A stretch of DNA of 8,684 bases from DASWVC01 sp036401335 (GTDB taxonomy: Bacteria > Verrucomicrobiota > Verrucomicrobiia > Chthoniobacterales > JAFAMB01): positions 1-8,684 of the forward strand of contig DASWVC010000004.1 in NCBI GenBank assembly GCA_036401335.1, read 5' to 3'. Below are positions 6,321-8,684 of this stretch, one piece after another (position 1 is the first letter of the stretch; each line of letters opens with the position of its first letter). The notes under the pieces were generated by a model. It was not told the DNA's origin. It did not search any database and was given only the letters and a program-made list of their open reading frames with translations. The translations under genes were made by a program, and so were the position numbers.

Positions 6321-7610
6321 ATGGTGAACACTCCTCGCATGCAGAGACTTCCTGGGTTCCGTGATTTCTATCCCGACGATTGCGCGTTTCGCCTTTACCT
6401 GTTTGAGACGTGGCGCCGGGTCGCGCAAAGTTTTGGGTTCCAGGAATACGATGGCCCCACCCTCGAACCGACCGACCTCTACCGGAAGAAAAGCGGCGAA
6501 GAACTTAAAACGCAGCTTTTCCGCTTTACGGATCCCGGCGAACGCGACGTTTGCCTGCGGCCCGAGATGACGCCAACCGTGGCCCGGCTGGTGGCAGGGC
6601 GCGAACGCGATTTCCGGAAGCCGATCAAGTGGTTCAGCATTGGACCCTGTTTCCGTTTCGAGAAACCACAGCGCGGTCGCCTTCGGGAGTTTTTCCAGTT
6701 AAATTGCGATTTGATCGGAGACAACTCGCCTGCAGCCGACGCGGAACTCCTGGCGTTGACGGTCGCCCTCTTTCGGGCGTTCGGACTGACCGAACGCGAC
6801 TTTTACATTCGCATTAACAACCGCGAACTCTGGGCCGGGTTCCTGCACCGGCATGGCGTGGAGCCCGGACGTCTGGGTGAGTTTCTCGGTGTCATTGACA
6901 AGCTTGAACGCGACGATCCGCGCGGCATCGGGGATAAGCTGACCACCTTTGGGGTTCCCTGGCCGGCCGTGCAGGAATTTCTAGCCACTCCGCCGGTAAA
7001 CCTGCCGGGGTTTGAACCCTTGTTCCGGGAACTGCACCTGCGCGGCCTGGAAGCCTTTGTGGAGTTGGACCTGACGATTGTGCGCGGCCTGGATTACTAC
7101 ACGGGCCTGGTGTTTGAAGTCTTTGACCGAGCCAAAGAAAATCGCGCGTTGGCGGGTGGCGGTCGCTACGATGGCCTGATTGCAACCCTCAGTGATGGCG
7201 CCGTCGACCTGCCGGCCGCCGGATTTGCCATCGGCGATGTCGTGCTCGGCAACCTGATCAATGAGCTGGACCATGCACGCAAGGAGGCTGAGGTTTGGCG
7301 GGCGAACTCCCGGGTCAATGCCTACGTTGTCGTGGCCGACGAACTCCGACGGCCGGAAGCTTTGCAAGTGGCTGGCGCCTTGCGCGCCGCCGGTTGCGCA
7401 ACAGATTACGCGTTGCACCCGGCCAAGGTAGGCAGACAGTTCCAGCAGGCGGAAAGCCTGGGCGCACGTCATGCGGTTGTTATCGGCCAGGAATGGCCGC
7501 ACGTGAAACTCAAGCGCTTGGCGGACCGCTCCGAACAGACGCTCTCGCTGGCAGAACTTTTTTCTCAACTTGGCCTGAAAAGCGACCATGTACCGCACGC
7601 ACCATTGTAA
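6321..7610 (+). CDS. hisS: Histidyl-tRNA synthetase
   Basis: Class II synthetase that charges tRNA-His with histidine in the cytoplasm. From ATG 6321 it is 429 residues, the usual size. The frame stays open upstream to 6195, but family similarity begins at MQRLPGFRDFYPDD, so 6321 (or ATG 6339) is the likely start, with AAGG at 6308-6311. Motifs: LRPEMTPTVAR (79-89), motif 2 FRFEKPQRGRLREFFQLNCD (111-130), the histidine-binding signature TIVRGLDYYTG (252-262) with its catalytic Arg, GGGRYDGL (279-286), and motif 3 region GFAIGDVVLG (301-310). Residues about 331-412 form the anticodon-binding domain. Motif 3 normally reads GxGxERL; here DVVL replaces the LERL segment, so the motif 3 arginine is absent. 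The intact histidine signatures and the adjacent aspS make a true HisRS more likely than the paralogue HisZ. The last 23 nt overlap aspS. Confidence 0.93.
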   Translation: MVNTPRMQRLPGFRDFYPDDCAFRLYLFETWRRVAQSFGFQEYDGPTLEPTDLYRKKSGEELKTQLFRFTDPGERDVCLRPEMTPTVARLVAGRERDFRKPIKWFSIGPCFRFEKPQRGRLREFFQLNCDLIGDNSPAADAELLALTVALFRAFGLTERDFYIRINNRELWAGFLHRHGVEPGRLGEFLGVIDKLERDDPRGIGDKLTTFGVPWPAVQEFLATPPVNLPGFEPLFRELHLRGLEAFVELDLTIVRGLDYYTGLVFEVFDRAKENRALAGGGRYDGLIATLSDGAVDLPAAGFAIGDVVLGNLINELDHARKEAEVWRANSRVNAYVVVADELRRPEALQVAGALRAAGCATDYALHPAKVGRQFQQAESLGARHAVVIGQEWPHVKLKRLADRSEQTLSLAELFSQLGLKSDHVPHAPL

Positions 7611-8684
7611 CGAGCTTCGCGCTTCGCACATCGGCCAGCACGTCACTTTGACCGGCTGGGTGGCTTCTCGCCGGGACCACGGAGGCGTTATCTTCATCGA
7701 CCTGCGAGACCGGGAAGGACTGACCCAGGTCGTGTTTCGCCCCGAGACCAACGCCGAGGTGGCCGCCGCTGCGCACCATCTGCACGATGAAGACGTGGTC
7801 CAGGTGCGCGGCGAAGTGGCGGCCCGGCTCGCCGGAACCACAAACCCGAAACTGGAAACCGGTGAGATCGAGGTGGTCGCAGCGGAGCTCCAGGTGTTGA
7901 ATCGGTGCGCGCCACTGCCCTTTCAAATCGACGGCAACGTTCCGAATGAAGACTTGCGCCTGACTTACCGTTACCTTGACCTGCGCCGCGCGTCGATGCT
8001 GCAGACGCTGCGTACCCGCCATGCCCTCTACCAGGCAACCCGCAGCTACCTGGACCGGCAAGGCTTCATTGAGATTGAAACGCCGCTTCTCGCCAAGAGC
8101 ACGCCCGAAGGCGCCCGCGAATTTCTGGTGCCCAGCCGGGTTTACCCAGGGCAGTTCTACGCCCTGGCGCAATCACCGCAGCAGTTCAAACAACTCCTTA
8201 TGGTCAGCGGCGTGGAGCGTTATTACCAGATTGCCAAGTGCTTTCGCGACGAAGATCCGCGGGCGGATCGCATCACCGAACTCACGCAGATCGACCTGGA
8301 AGCTTCTTTCGTCGAGCGCGAAGACATCATTCAGCTCGTGGAAGGCCTGCTCGTCGAAATTTTTCGAACCACCCTGCAAGTGACCGTTCCGACGCCGTTT
8401 CCACGACTGACGTATCACGAAGCCATGAACCGCTTCGGCAGTGATAAACCGGACCTCCGGTTCGGCTTCGAAATGGTGGACCTGAGCGCCGAATTCCGTG
8501 AGTCGCAGTTCAAGGTTTTCCGCGGCGCGTTGGAGCAGGGCGGGGTCGTTAAGGCATTCAACGCAAAGAATTTTGCGGGCATCACCACCGGCCAAATTGA
8601 AGAACTCACCAATCTTGCCAAGGCAAGCGGCGCCAAAGGGCTCGCGTTCATCAAGGTTGAAAACGGGGAATGGAAGTCGCCCAT
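7588..8684 (+). CDS. aspS: Aspartyl-tRNA synthetase, probably non-discriminating Asp/Asn type (3' end outside window)
   Basis: Bacterial-type class II AspRS. The window holds 365 codons plus two bases, out of a usual total near 590. Order: N-terminal OB-fold anticodon domain (about 1-105) with LTGWVASRRDHGGVIFIDLRDREG; motif 1 region RLTYRYLDLRR (124-134); STPEGAREFLVPSR (171-184); ALAQSPQQFKQLLM (192-205); motif 2 YYQIAKCFRDED (212-223); GSDKPDLR and then the bacterial GAD insertion domain, still running at the edge. His31 (codon 7678-7680) and Gly83 (codon 7834-7836) match the two residues reported to permit tRNA-Asn recognition by the Pseudomonas aeruginosa enzyme, suggesting it charges both tRNA-Asp and tRNA-Asn and relies on GatCAB. 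RADRQPEFTQ of the family reads RADRITELTQ (225-234). Start ATG 7588 lies inside hisS with a 23-nt overlap and no strong ribosome binding site, pointing to coupled translation. Confidence 0.96.
   Translation, partial: MYRTHHCNELRASHIGQHVTLTGWVASRRDHGGVIFIDLRDREGLTQVVFRPETNAEVAAAAHHLHDEDVVQVRGEVAARLAGTTNPKLETGEIEVVAAELQVLNRCAPLPFQIDGNVPNEDLRLTYRYLDLRRASMLQTLRTRHALYQATRSYLDRQGFIEIETPLLAKSTPEGAREFLVPSRVYPGQFYALAQSPQQFKQLLMVSGVERYYQIAKCFRDEDPRADRITELTQIDLEASFVEREDIIQLVEGLLVEIFRTTLQVTVPTPFPRLTYHEAMNRFGSDKPDLRFGFEMVDLSAEFRESQFKVFRGALEQGGVVKAFNAKNFAGITTGQIEELTNLAKASGAKGLAFIKVENGEWKSP

Noticed and set aside
6321..7610. HisZ (ATP phosphoribosyltransferase regulatory subunit) instead of HisRS
   Set aside because: The histidine-binding signature, motif 2 with its arginine and the C-terminal anticodon domain are all present, and the gene overlaps aspS.
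6981..7841. Long minus-strand open frame across hisS and aspS (286 codons)
   Set aside because: It lies antisense to two clear synthetase genes, spans their junction and shows no domain pattern.
7510..8172. Minus-strand open frame of 220 codons within aspS
   Set aside because: Antisense to a well-conserved part of AspRS, with no family resemblance of its own.

Overview
The window carries eight protein-coding genes packed with little spacing. Base composition is moderately GC-rich, few starts have a strong Shine-Dalgarno sequence, and the two tRNA synthetase genes are adjacent. Together with a dispersed AATGCCACGAAT-type repeat, this suggests a free-living Gram-negative bacterium, and my tentative guess is Verrucomicrobiota. 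That placement is inference and no single gene here proves it. No rRNA, tRNA, CRISPR array, insertion sequence, prophage or integron is visible.

Layout. (1) Positions 2-1702, plus strand: the 3' part of a CHASE3-type membrane sensor protein, open to the left edge, then 3 nt later a TraB/GumN-family lipoprotein. The two look like one operon. (2) Positions 1712-3178, minus strand: pyruvate kinase, tail-to-tail with the TraB gene with only 9 nt between stop codons. (3) Positions 3179-3421: the largest non-coding stretch. It holds three direct copies and one inverted copy of a 12-nt repeat plus a nested palindrome. (4) Positions 3422-6217, minus strand: aldo/keto reductase, then an MFS exporter-like protein, then a small CASTOR-type ACT-domain protein, in transcription order. 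(5) Positions 6321-8684, plus strand: hisS and then aspS, overlapping by 23 nt; aspS runs off the right edge.

Most of this is ordinary metabolism (glycolysis, aminoacylation) with a small accessory run between. I see no defence or mobile system. Points deserving a second look: the CHASE3 protein ends in a short module resembling the Cys-rich ICxxC...SHGICxxC tail of some PAS/GAF signalling proteins, but with three of the four cysteines replaced and no kinase or cyclase domain between. The aldo/keto reductase has Thr in place of the catalytic-tetrad Lys. The HisRS lacks the motif 3 arginine. The AspRS carries the His and Gly that mark tRNA-non-discriminating enzymes and has an altered RADRQPEFTQ motif. 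The intergenic repeat/palindrome cluster is also worth a genome-wide look.
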